From Tretioscincus oriximinensis (lineage: Eukaryota; Chordata; Lepidosauria; Squamata; Gymnophthalmidae): a stretch of DNA of 64,000 nt. The stretch is taken from the NCBI GenBank assembly GCA_022410635.1, contig JAJVDF010000260.1:599428-663427 (forward strand). Direction: 5' to 3'. A program made the translations under genes and the position numbers. A model generated the notes under the pieces. It searched no databases. It had not been told where the DNA came from and saw nothing but the letters and a program-made list of their open reading frames with translations. Positions 23,792 through 35,342 of the stretch are shown in pieces. How positions within the stretch are numbered: position 1 is the first letter of the stretch; each line of letters starts with the position of its first letter.

Positions 23792-23869
23792 TGCTATTCA
23801 GAGCCTGCCATGGTATACACTAGCATGCAGCTGGCAAATCCCTATTCNAAGAGGGCTTTAACCTTCTGG

Positions 23870-24125
23870 GAGGGTTAAAGAAGGAGAAGGAGGAGGAGGA
23901 GAAGAAGAAGAACTGGATTTTTGTACCTTGTGTCCACCCACCCCCTAAAAAAAAAAAGCTACTATTCTTCACTCAAAGGCTTGGAATTTCTTGCTTTCAA
24001 ACTGTTGGGCTGGCTGAAGATGAGACCCTGAGGCTCACTCCTCCCCACGGCAGACGCACAAGGCCTGGAACTCCTCCCTTTTGAAAGACTGGTGTTCTTA
24101 TCCTCTGCACCACCATGCCTAAGGC
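23870..24125 (-). mobile_element. Diverged tRNA-derived SINE
   Basis: AGAAGAAGAAG tail, then a body with CTTTCAAACTGTTGGGCTGGC and a head ending CTTATCCTCTGCACCACC. It resembles the SINE families elsewhere but is strongly diverged. Confidence 0.45.
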
Positions 24126-24129
24126 CACA

Positions 24130-24900
24130 GGTTTATGGCTTCATTGCTGGCTTCATTGCCACAAAAACACCCTGAGCAGATGGCAGAGACCTCACTTCAC
24201 GTAACTGGCATACACGGGCATGTGGCTGGCAGCCCTGAATTTCAAGCCAACCTCCCAAGGAAAAGGCTTCTTCTCTGTCCCTTGAATCAGGTTGTGCTTC
24301 TCTTACCAGAACACGGGGACCCGGAGGGGGGGGGGGGGCAGTGGATGGGGCCAAGGAAGCCCCAGGCTGAAGGTCACACAAGGGCCAAAAAAACATCTTA
24401 AATGATGAGCAGAGAGGAGCATATTTGGGCCATAGGAATAAGGGCACCTCAACATTTTCCCTTTGCTAAGATCCGACTTTTTTACACAGTCAAGGGACTT
24501 TAGCCGATTTCAGAGTTTTCACTGTAAAATTCATGATCAGAAGGCTAAAAGATGACAATTCGCTTCAGGCAGCAGCAAGACAAAGGCTGTTTCTCCCTAT
24601 GGCTGGCATAACCAAGTGGATCATTCCACCCTCCCTTTACCCTGGAGTAAGGCCTGCTGTAATCTGCGCTAGTGGGCAGAACCCGGAATAAAGCCAGTCC
24701 GGAAAGGAACTTTAGTCAGAGACTTTGCCATAGGAATCAACTGTTGGCCATAGTTTTGATTAATTACCGGTAACTCGTGGAATTAGCCCCCAGCCCTTCT
24801 CCTCTGCCCGGCTCCCATCCATGCCCCCACCCTCTCACCCCCTCTTATCCTTCTTTCACTTGCCACGTCTTTCTTTCCATTCCTTCCTCCCCTTCCTTCG
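24130..24900. other. Unique sequence, no gene recognised
   Basis: 24,329-24,340 is a G-run. 24,735-24,785 (TTTTGATTAATTACCGGTAA) is a short AT-rich island of possible regulatory interest. No exon signal. Confidence 0.35.
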
Positions 24901-24905
24901 TTCTT

Positions 24906-25000
24906 TCATAGAATCATAGAGATGGATGGGACACTGAGGGTCTTCGAGTTCAATCCCCTTCTCAATGTAGGATTCACTAAAGCATCTCAAACAGATGCCT
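24906..25000 (-). mobile_element. CR1 3' end fragment
   Basis: TCATAGAATCATAGAGATGG followed by a diverged CAATCCCCTTCTCAATGTAGG and ATTCACTAAAGCATCTCAAA. Confidence 0.65.
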
Positions 25001-25699
25001 TGCCAGCCTCTTCTCTTCCCCCTTTCTTCCGTTCCTTGTGTCATTGGTCTCCAGAGGCTGCCAAAGTTCCGAGCCCTGTCATTGGCTGTTATACCTCAAA
25101 GTGTTTTATTAGGGAAGTGTAAGATTTTAGAGGCTGGAGACAACAGGTAACTTGCCAGGCAGACCCTCCCCATTGTGAAATGTTTGCCTACTGCCTTTCC
25201 CAACCCAACACTCTCAAAAAGTTTAGTTGAAAGGGGAATGGAGGGCGAAAGCTGTTGGTCTAGGCAAATGCCGTCGCGGCTCACCTCCTGCAGAGTGAAA
25301 TTCTCATTCATCAACTTCGACACGGCTTGTTACATCTGCTGAATGTCCAATTTCCTCTTCACTGGCTCCTTCACCAGGGCCTGGTTCCAGCTGGTTGTTT
25401 CTTCCAGAATCAGTCACAGAGTGACCCGGGAGTGCATGAAGGAAATCCTGCCTCCCGCTGCTGTTTAGTGGGCAGAAATGGGCTCAGGGACGCCTCCATG
25501 CCAACTGAATCATGTGGAAGCCCCCACAGGGCACAACCAACATGATCTGGACCTTCACAGGGGACCATCAAGAGGGAAAAGGAATAGCAGCCTACTTGGA
25601 TGGTTCCTGACGTCAGACTGGGATTATCTCAGGCAGGAAAGAACAAGAAAAACCTGGAACAAAACAAGGTTTCAGAAGTGGACTTTGACTGGAACAGTA

Positions 25700-28600
25700 G
25701 TACTACTCTGGGGTAGCCAATGTTGTGCCCTGGGGGCCAACCAGTGGGCCTGGAATGTGGCCCACCCGAGATTTTAGCTCCCCGAAAGTTTTTTATCTCT
25801 TTTATGGACAGTGGGGGTCGGAAATTAAAATGGAGAAGGCGGGACAGATGCCTTCAAGCTGTCCCCTCTTCTCAGCCGTCCCCCAACCCACGGGTGACAG
25901 GATTGCGAGTCAACCAGCCCTCGAGCCTGGTGGTGCTGCTGTTGAACGCCAGGTCTATTAATAACAAAGCCNCTCTCGTCCACGATTTAATTCTGGACGA
26001 GGGAGCAGACCTGGCGTGTATTACAGAGACTTGGGTGGGAGATCTAGGAGGCCCTGCGCTTACCGGGATCTGCCCCCCCCCCCCCCGGTTATCTGGTCCA
26101 GCACCAGCCTAGACATGAGGGGCGGGGTGGGGGTGTGGCCATAGTCCATAGGGATTCCATCGCCCTTGCTAGGCGCCCTCTCTGCTCAGTGGTGGGGATC
26201 GAGTGCCTGCTTCTTGTGTTGGGCCAGAGAGACAGAACAGGGTTGTTGCTGACGTACCGCGCACCCCGATGCCCAGCAACCTCCTTGTCTGAGCTGGTGC
26301 AGACCGTGTCCGGTGTGGTGGTGGAGTTCCCCAGCACGGTGGTGTTGGGGGACTTCAACTATCATATCGGGGACGCCCTCTGCAGTCCGGCTCAGGACTT
26401 CATGGCCTCCATGACAACCATGGGGCTGTCTCAATTGGTTAACTGCCCGACGCATGAGACTGGTCATACTCTGGATCTGGTTTTCACCACGGAGCGGGAG
26501 GGTGGGGGTTCGGCAATTGGGGATCTCTCTGTGAGATCATTGTCATGGTCGGACCACAGCCTGGTAAAGTTTGGACTTATGGTGCCGCAATCCCACTACA
26601 GGGGTGAAGGACCCATTGTGATGGTCCGCTCCCGGAGAATGATGGATCCGACTGGATTCCTGACAGCTCTGGGAGATTTTCTGGTTGACTTGGCTGGCGG
26701 TCCTGCGGAGGCTCTTGTCGCCCTCTGGAATCAGGAGGCAGGCAGGGCCATCGACACGATCGCTCCCAAATGCCCTNGACGCTCCCGCAGAGCCCACCAG
26801 GCACCCTGGTTTAATGGGGAGCTGGGGGCAATGAAACGGGTGGGTCGACGTCTAGAGTGTAAGTGGAGGAAATCTCGATCCGAATCTGATCGAACACAGG
26901 TTAGAGCACATTATCNTGCCTACCGAGTGGCGGTGNAGANGGCGAAGAAGACTTACTTTTCCGCTTCCATTGCGTCCGCGAGTAGCCGTCCAGCTGAGCT
27001 GTTCCGAGTGGCCAGGGGATTATTGTCTGGCCACAAGGACACTGGGCAGTCTTTCACAGTGGCTCGCTGTGACAATTTTGCCAGGCACTTTCAGGGTAAA
27101 GTCGCTCAGATTCGGACGGAATTGGACTCCACGTTGAGCAGTGATCGAAGGGAGGTGTCCAGTGCAACGTCTGGTCCTGTTGTATGGGATCAGTTCGGGT
27201 GTTGGGTCCTGAGGAGGTGGACAAGCTGCTGATGGATGGGAGGCCTACCACCTGTCCCCTTGATCCTTGCCCCTCTTGGTTGGTTAAGGCCAGCAGGGGC
27301 GGTCTGGCCGGTTGGATCCAGGGAATTGTCAACGCCTCCTTGCGGGAGGGGGAGGTCCCGGTGGCTTTGAAAGAGGCGCTGATTCGCCCCCTCCTCAAGA
27401 GGGCTTCCCTGGATCCGGAGGTCCTGAATAACTACCGCCCGGTGGCGAATATACCNTACCTGGGCAAGGTCTTGGAAAGGGTGGTGGCCGCCCAGCTGCA
27501 GGCTCGCTTGGAAGAAGCTGATTATCTAGATCCTTGTCAATCCGGCTTCAGGGGGGGNTTCGGCACCGAGACAGCCTTGGTCGCCCTGATGGATGACCTA
27601 CTCCAGGAGAGAGACAGGGGCACTGGGTCCCTGTTGATACTCCTGGATCTCTCAGCGGCTTTTGATACCATCGACCATGGTATCCTTCTGGAGCGTCTTC
27701 GGGGGCTGGGACTGGGAGGTACTGTCCTGCAGTGGTTCTCTTCCTACCTCCGGGGACGACTCCAGAACATAGCAATGGGGGACTGCGTATCAACACCCTG
27801 GGTGCTCTCGTGTGGAGTGCCTCAGGGTTCGATCCTGTCTCCCATGCTCTTTAACATCTACATGAAGCCGCTGGGTGAGGTCATCAGGCGGTTTGGAGTA
27901 GGGTGCCATCAATATGCTGATGACACCCAGCTCTANCTCGCCATGCCATCGGAATCAGGTGAGGCGGTGGCGGTGCTGGACCNCTGCCTGGAGGCGGTCA
28001 AGGGCTGGATGGGATCTAACAAACTGAGGCTGAACCCTGACAAGACGGAAGTGCTATTGGTTAAGGGATCCCGTGTCCAGAAACTTGATAGACTCCCTAT
28101 TCTTGACGGAGCAGGTTTGCTCCAGAAGGAACAGGTGTGTGATCTGGGTGTCCTTCTTGACTCGTCACTGTCACTGGAAGGTCAGGTGGCAGNGACAGCN
28201 AGAACGGCATTTTCCTACTTACGANTGGTCCGCCAGTTGCGGCCGTTCCTGGACAGGGGGTCTTTGGCCACGGTTCTTCATGCTCTGGTAACCTCCAGAT
28301 TAGACTACTGCAATGCACTCTACGTGGGGCTTCCCTTGAAGACGGTTCGGAGGCTGGAGCTAGTGCAGAATGCAGCAGCTCGTCTGCTGTCGGGTGTGTC
28401 TGGCCGGACGTCCATCACGCCGGTCCTCAANGAACTGCACTGGCTACCTATTCGCTACGGAGCCCAATTCAAGGTGCTTATACTGACGTATAAAGCCCTA
28501 AACGGTTTGGGTCCTGAATACTTGAGGGANCGCCTTTTCCCATATAGTCCCGCCCGGTCTCTGCGATCAGAAGGAGAGGGCCTTCTAGTCGTCCCCTCCT

Positions 28601-28922
28601 GCTCTAAGATAAGGGGGGCGGGGGCGCGGGGAAGAGCTTTCTCGGTGGTGGCCCCGATACTATGGAATGGCCTCCCCCCGGAAGCACGCCTGGCGCCATC
28701 TTTACAATCTTTTCGGCGCCTGCTAAAGACCTGTCTCTTCACCCGGGCCTTTTTGGGTTAGCTCCCCCATCAGAGGACGACATTTTAAATTCTTGTGTTT
28801 CTTTTATGGTTTTAATGTTGTGAAGGTCATGACGACCTGAATTTTTAACTTTTGTAAGCCGCCCTGGACACCTTCGGGGGGAAGGGCGGGGTAAAAATCT
28901 TTAAATAAATAAAAATAAATTT
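25700..28922 (+). mobile_element. L2-like non-LTR retrotransposon, nearly full length, inactivated
   Basis: One LINE ORF broken into three frames. Part 1 (about 25,910-26,085) has LNARSINNKAxLV and ACITETW of the AP-type endonuclease. Part 2 (26,135-27,232) has GDFNYHIGD (D73-N75) and SWSDHSLVKF (S139-H141), completing the endonuclease. Part 3 (27,184-28,761) is the reverse transcriptase: NYRPVANI, LDLSAAFDTIDH, GVPQGSILSPMLFNIY, and the catalytic YADD at its residues 244-247, with a thumb/C-terminal region ending near TCLFTRAFLG. The frame changes fall at a C-run (about 26,071-26,086) and near 27,200. The 3' end is a TTTAAATAAATAAA repeat. NYRPVxN and YADDTQL favour the L2 over the CR1 clade. 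Confidence 0.85.
27184..28761 (+). pseudogene. L2-like reverse transcriptase ORF segment
   Basis: Open for 525 codons apart from N-containing codons, and the longest protein-like frame in the window. It is not a host gene: it has YADD, AAFDTIDH and GVPQGSILSP, and lies inside the LINE with frameshifts upstream. It lacks its endonuclease in frame, so it is scored as a retrotransposon remnant. Confidence 0.85.
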
Positions 28923-28924
28923 CT

Positions 28925-30350
28925 GTCACTCTTAGCCCCTTTCTACACTGGGCTTTATTTTGGGAAACAGATTCCAAGAACCTACAGGCAACCTGCTGCA
29001 CGGAGCCCACCAGAACCCATCTAATCCAGCCTTGTGTCTCANCCAGAGGCCCCCCACCTACCCCTGAGCATCTTGAACAGGAGAAAGAGGCAACACCGTT
29101 GCTTGTTCTTGACTCTTGGAATTAGGACTTCCCATCTACATGCCAGTACAGACGATGGCAGGCCCCATTTAGGTATGAAAAAGGCCACATTCTGCTGCTT
29201 CTTAGCCATGTGCCGTTTGGTGACTCTGCCCTGGGCTGTATCTCAGAATGGGGCTTGGCCATCCACAAGTCACTGTAGACTGCAGCAGGTTTCATTGGAG
29301 CTTGGCCATGTGTAGGTATGGCAGGTCTCTGTTCCAAGGTCTGGCCCAGAATAAGCCTCAAGAGTGGAGCATAATGAATAATGCCTTAGCATATTTTTAA
29401 AACATAAGACCACAAGAGGAACTCTGCTGAATGGGACCACAGTAACCCATCTAAACCAGCCTTGACATCTCAAGCAGGAGGCAAAACCTTTGCCAGTTCT
29501 CAACCGTTGGAATAGGGACTTGCCATGTACATGCTAGAGCTCCTTTTAAGTTCTTTTGTAAAATATAGCTCAGAATAGCACATAGTATCATAGACTATGG
29601 CAGGCCACGCTTGGCTCATCCACATGCCAGTGTACACTATGGCAGGCCCATTTGGGGGCTGGCATAAACTGCCATAAACTATGACACTGACCATGTGGAT
29701 TGCACTATTCTGAGCTATACCTTACAAAAGAACCTAAGAGGAGCTCTGCTAATAGGATGAGACAAATTCAAGAAGCCAGGTAGGATTCCTGAAATGCCAT
29801 TTGCAGGTGGTCAAGCATAGGTGAGGGTTTGTTTTCTTCTGCTTGACAAGCCCAGGGGCAACTGACAGAAGGATGGACTACACTTGATCAGTCTTCAAAC
29901 ACTTCAAATAATTTTCAAACCATTTTCGAGCATTTTGGTCAAACTTCAAACAACCTTCACACAGTTTGAAATGCCATTTGCAGGAAGTGGAGAGCAAGTG
30001 ATGGGTGTGCCTACTTGAGATGCCCAGGTGCAACGGGTGGTCCACTGGGTGAGACAGAAGATTGGACTAGATGGGCTATATGGCCCAATTCAGCAGGTTC
30101 TTAAACACTTTGATCCATCTTCGAACATTTCAAATATTCTTTAAACAATTTTCAAGCACTTCAGTCAATCTTCAAACAACTTTCAAAGACATTGAAATGT
30201 AATTTGCAGTGAGTGGAGAGCAGGTGTTGCCTCCTTCTTCTGCTCAAGGTGCCCAGAAGGCTGGACTAGGTGGGCTACTGTGGCCCCATTTAGCAGGGCT
30301 CCTCTTAGGTTCTAAACCTCATTATGTGGGGTAGGATCGTGTATGTGAAC
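28925..30350. repeat. Repeat mosaic: CR1-type 3' pieces and 42-bp modules
   Basis: CR1-like segments at 28,980-29,110, 29,400-29,530, 29,740-29,900 and 30,000-30,110 are interspersed with modules (29,125-29,170; 29,230-29,360; 29,585-29,690, three units). Several CTTCAAACA-type short direct repeats lie at 29,890-30,190. Confidence 0.55.
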
Positions 30351-31245
30351 TAGGCTCAAAACAGCTTGTCCCTTCTGATGGTTTGGCGTAAGATGCACCA
30401 AGTGAGGAGCGGGAAGGAAGTCAGGCTAATCTGCACATGACCGCTGGTGCTCTCTGGGGCTTCTCCTGGCACATGGGACTCTTGCTCTTTTACAAGGTAC
30501 CCCCCACCCCCAACTGCTCTCCAGCCTGGAGCACAGAGCTTGTTTATGATCTCCTTCCACATGACTTTTGTATTTTCTGCTCCAGTCTCTTTCTTCTCCC
30601 TCTCATCCTTGTGTCATGCCCATTGGCTGTGTCTCCTGGAAGGAGAGGAGGGGCGAATCCATTAGAGCCTGTGAAATAACCCTAAGCCTTGGCGAGGCAT
30701 TTCTGGAGACTCTGCTTAGGTCATGCATGACAGCAGAATCAGCAGCACACAGCGGCTGAACCACAACGGCCAACCCAGACTGGCCCAAGGGGAGTCTCAG
30801 GGAGAACGAGGCCAAGACTGTGGAAGGTAAGGAAAACTCCCCAGGATGACCAGGAGTCATTCATGGCCTCTGGAGAGGGAGATGGAAAGGGGACTGACCG
30901 TGGAAGCCCTGGGCTGTGTTTAATGGCCTGCCATAGTCTACACCAGCATGTAGATGGTGGACACCTATTCTGAAGTAGAGGCCAGAAGGAGCCTCGATGG
31001 AGACAGGGCCTGAACATAGTCAGCTGAGTCCAGGCTGAAGCTTCCGAAGCACTACAAGACCCCTTTGCCAGGCTCTTAGAATGGGTCACCAGGTTGGAGA
31101 GGCAGCCAGGAGGCCTGGAAAGGGAGGCGACAGCAGGTACTGGGGTTGGATTTGTCTTCTGCTTGGGAAGCAATGAGTGGGCTATCATGGTCGCTCCCCT
31201 TGAATTTCTTTTTTCCAAATTCCTTTTCTAATTTTTCTTTTGGTA
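30351..31245. other. Unique sequence upstream of EDNRB2 exon 1
   Basis: No exon recognised except the pyrimidine tract and AG just before 31,247. One module copy lies at 30,930-31,010. The proximal promoter or the last intron before exon 1 lies here. Confidence 0.4.
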
Positions 31246-31334
31246 GGTGAAGGACTTGCTCATCAGTCTTGTTAACACTGTGTACCATCACATTACCTCC
31301 AACTCTGGCTGGAATATTCTCTTTTACCCCTCTG

Positions 31335-31784
31335 ATGGGCAGCCTGCTCCCTCCTCTGGTGCTGTCGGCCTTTGGCCTGACATGTTCCCTCCTGGGTGTT
31401 TCTAGCCAGACAACCAGTGGCCTAAGGGAAAACACCATCCCCTTTGGAGCCCTGGAGCAAGGTCAGGCTTACAGCCTTCTCCAGCCAAACCTCTTCCCCG
31501 GATCCAACCAGTCAAGAGACTTTTGGGGAGGAGATGGAACCACTCAGGGCCCACTGCCCTCTGTCATGTGTGCGAAGCCAACAGAAATCCGCCAGGTCTT
31601 CAAGTACCTCAACACGTTTGTTTCCTGCGCTATCTTCATGGTGGGCATCATTGGCAACTCCACCCTGCTGAGGATCATCTACAAAAACAAATGCATGCGA
31701 AATGGGCCCAATGTCCTCATCGCCAGTTTGGCTCTCGGGGATCTCCTCTACATCATCATTGCCTTGCCCATCAACGTTTATAAG
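31335..31784 (+). CDS. EDNRB2: EDNRB2 coding exon 1 (residues 1-150)
   Basis: Encodes the signal peptide, extracellular N-terminus, TM1 and TM2, ending NVYK before a GTAAGG donor in phase 0. A strong pyrimidine tract and AG at 31246 could be the acceptor of this exon, which would imply an upstream non-coding exon. That upstream exon is inference only. Confidence 0.92.
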
Positions 31785-34700
31785 GTAAGGAGGGACAGGA
31801 TAGGGAGGAACGGCGGGAAACACCCCAAGGTGTTGGAGGAGCNGATCTCACTACTCCAGGCCCCTTTGGGCTGGAACCGAGTCTTATCAGGTCTTCCACT
31901 GGTGGGAACATAAATGGAGGGAAGGCACCACCATTAGCCCATGGGAGGACTAAAAGCAATGGGATGAAGCTGCAAGGGAGGAGATTTAGATTAGAGATCA
32001 GGAAAAACTTTCTGATAGTCAGGGTGATAAACCAATGGAACAGGTTGCCACAGGAGGTAGTCAGTCCTCCTTCACTGGAAGTCTTCAAACAGACGAGGGC
32101 TTAGGGAATTCTGCATTGAGCAGGGTTTGGACCCCATGACCCTGGAGGTCCCTCCCAACCCTAGGATTCTATGATTCATTCATGGACAGGGTCAGATTAT
32201 AGATTTTATGTCACAGGACCTTGAGGAAAACAGGGCCGTGTCTTGCACTCCTTTCTTGCGTCAGGAATCTTTTGTTCTACTACACTTTTGGAGTGGCTGC
32301 CGCTTGTTCCCTACTGGTTCACAGGCACAAAGGAACTTCTGTTGGGAGCTTCAGCTCTGTCCACACTGGGCATTATTCCAAGATGGAGCTTGTTATTTCC
32401 AGCACCTAGTTTGCTACATATAGTCTGTCCCTAGGCAGTTGTCTGCAAACTTCTTGTTTCTAAAGTGTTATGAGACACCCTTCTATCTGTCTGTCTGTTC
32501 ATCCATCCATCCTAGCATGGGGGTTCTTGTAACACCCTAGAGACTAACAAGAGAAAGGAAGACATCTGGAGCTTTTTTAGACAAGTCCACAGGTCTATCT
32601 TGGAATATGATTTGTCCAACTGATGAAGTCGATTTGTCTACAAAATTACTTCCCTTGCTAGAAGCTCACATTGCCTACCTTTCCTTGTTAGTCTCCAAGG
32701 AGGTATAAGACCAGCGAGCCAGCCTGACAGACAGACAGAGCATCTGAAGATGAAGGCTTTCCTATGGAAGCTCCTGCTACCTCCCTTTGCTAGTCTCTAG
32801 GATGTTAGGAGACCCCTCTGCCATCCATCTATCCATCCATCATCTGAAGAAGGAGCTTTGCCTAGGGAAGCTCCTGCTATCTCCCTTTTTCTTGTTAGTC
32901 TTGTTTACTTTCTGCATTCTCACGCTCAGAAAACCCGCCTTTGGTATAGATAACGTGGAAAGAAAATGGCTGCTCACTTTGGGGGGGCATTCTCCCATCC
33001 TAAGCCGTGGGTCTGGACCTTTGATTTGGAACCCAAGTCCAGTACAAACAAGAAAAGAGCAAGAATGTTCTGGTCATTTCATGGAACATCCTATCTGTTA
33101 CGCATTTTGTTTTCTCTTAATGATGCCTTGATTCAGAACTGATTCTTGCCCATAGGCGTGTAATCTGATTTCTGGTGTGAAGTAGGATGCACCCAGCCAG
33201 TCTAATTCAAGGCAAAGCAGTCTGGATCCCAGCATCCGGCACACGGGTCCAGCCCAGCATTTCTGACGGGGCCCTTTGTTTAAATGTTTGTTTAAAAGTG
33301 GAAGCCTCTTTCTGTCTCCAGGAACAAGGAGGCCAAAGAAGAACAGCAACAAGTTGCTCAGAAATTAGTACAAACGAGAAAGGAGCTAGAATGTTCTGCA
33401 TGTGGATGAGCCAAATGGGTTCTGCCATAGTCTTCACTGGCCCACTAATCGCACCTAGGCATCTCAAGGTTCCTGAAAATGGGACTTCAGGAATCTTGCT
33501 TATTGCTCCATCCTGGAAGCAGCACCAAAAGAGCCATCCTAGTAGCTATTGATACTCTTGCCTTCCATGAACTTGTCTAATCCTGCCTTGAAGCTATCCT
33601 GCTACCACAGATGGCCCTCTGGGTGAAAAAAATACTTTCCCTTCTAACTCTTCTGCCCACCAGTCTCAAGGAATGCCCCCTGGTCCTAGTGTGGGGTGAT
33701 AGAGAAAATACTTTTCTTTCTTCCCCGTATCCACTCTATACATGATTTATACACTTCAATCAGATCACCTATCAAACACAGTCTTTTGAGGCTGAAGAGG
33801 CCCAGATGTTGCAGCTGGATTTCATAAGTGTGGTTCTCCAGCCCCTCAATCTTTTTTATTGCCCTTTTCTTGCACTTCTCTTGCTCTACCTTTTCTGAGA
33901 TGTGGAGACAGAATTGTCGCACGATTCTAAATGTGGCTTCACCAAGACTTGCTCACTTGTTTCTGTTTCCCTCCCTAATTACTCCTGACCCAGGATTTGC
34001 CTTTTTCATTGCTCTTTCTCTTCCAGCTGCTAGCAGAGGACTGGCCTTTTGGGGTGGAGGTGTGCAAACTGGTTCCATTCATCCAGAAGGCCTCGGTGGG
34101 CATCACAGTCTTGAGCCTCTGTGCTCTCAGTATAGACAGGTAAGAGAGCAAACTTCTACCTCTTGGTAATCTTGGCTGACTGCTTACAAATTTGGCACCT
34201 TCCTCTGGGAACGTTTCCATTCAATGCATCAAACTCTTTGCAGTCTTTACTTAAGCATGAGCCTTCTATCCTATAGACCTGTCCATGCTCTAAGGTCTGC
34301 AGGAGAAGGATTCTGGTAGTTCTTTCAGAAATGCAATAAATTGCTACATTTTAGGCCGATCAAGGTGCCTGTATGAACAGTGAAATAAGCTTAGGGTTCA
34401 TTACAATAGAACTACTCCTGATAAACTCTTGGGGCAAATATATTTTGGATACTCTAATGCCCCATCTAGATATTACTTAATTATTCCACTATAGTTGGTT
34501 ATTGTGACATAAAGAATCCCAGGGAGCCCCTTAATTCCTAATATAAAAGGAAGAAGAAATGCCCTGTGTCTTCTCACCTTCCGATGCTGTTTAGATATGC
34601 GGATTTTGTATTGCTGTTTTTATTGATGGCCACTCCGAGGCCTTTGGATATAGAGCAGGGTATAAGCAGTGGAATGAGTCCGCAGGCAGCCTGAATGCTG

Positions 34701-34892
34701 CTTAACTATTTGATGAATGTTTTTATTTGGCATTCAAACATTTATTTTCGCTTCCGTTCTTTTCCATGCCCTAAAGCTTTGCAAAAATATAAAACAGTAT
34801 AAAGTTTTTAAAACTAAGCGCACATAGGAAGGAAAAAGTTTGTTTTTCAAAGGTAAGATAAAGGGGTGCTTCTTCTTCTTCGTCATCATTGC

Positions 34893-34952
<60 letters not shown>

Positions 34953-35306
34953 CATTGCTATCATTATTATTATCATTATCATTATCATTATTATCATTGC
35001 TCTCCTCCTCCTCATCATCATCACTATTACTACTATTACTACTATTACTACTATTACTATTACTATTACTACTACTACTACTACTACTATTACTACTACT
35101 ACTATTATTATTATTATTATTATCATCATCATCATTGCTATCATTATTATTATCATTATCATTATCATTATTATCATTGCTCTCCTCCTCCTCCTCCTCA
35201 TCACTATTACTACTATTACTATTACTACTATTACTACTATTACTACTATTACTACTATTACTACTACTATTACTATTACTATTACTATTACTATTATTAC
35301 TATTAC

Positions 35307-35342
<36 letters not shown>

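Larger units (their letters stand above)
21031..23806. mobile_element. Penelope-like retroelement remnant with inverted terminal repeats
   Basis: A 15-bp identical direct repeat, TGCTATTCAGAGCCT, sits at 21031-21045 and 23792-23806 and looks like a target-site duplication. Inside, 21078-21565 is the reverse complement of 23222-23791 apart from a roughly 90-bp indel, so the element has long inverted terminal repeats. A plus-strand reading ends at TAA (about 21,834) with GDIKRGLMQEEAKWIQRLGS and NTPWGFNPEWALSSF, which resembles the C-terminus of Penelope-like elements (WI.RL...P.GLN). Most of the reverse transcriptase is gone. The element later received a SPIN element, a hairpin MITE and a solo LTR. 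The Penelope assignment is from motif resemblance only. Confidence 0.55.

Noticed and set aside
31269..31334. In-frame upstream ATG extending EDNRB2 by 22 residues
   Set aside because: The ATG at 31335 directly begins a typical signal peptide and matches the family; the extension would bury it.
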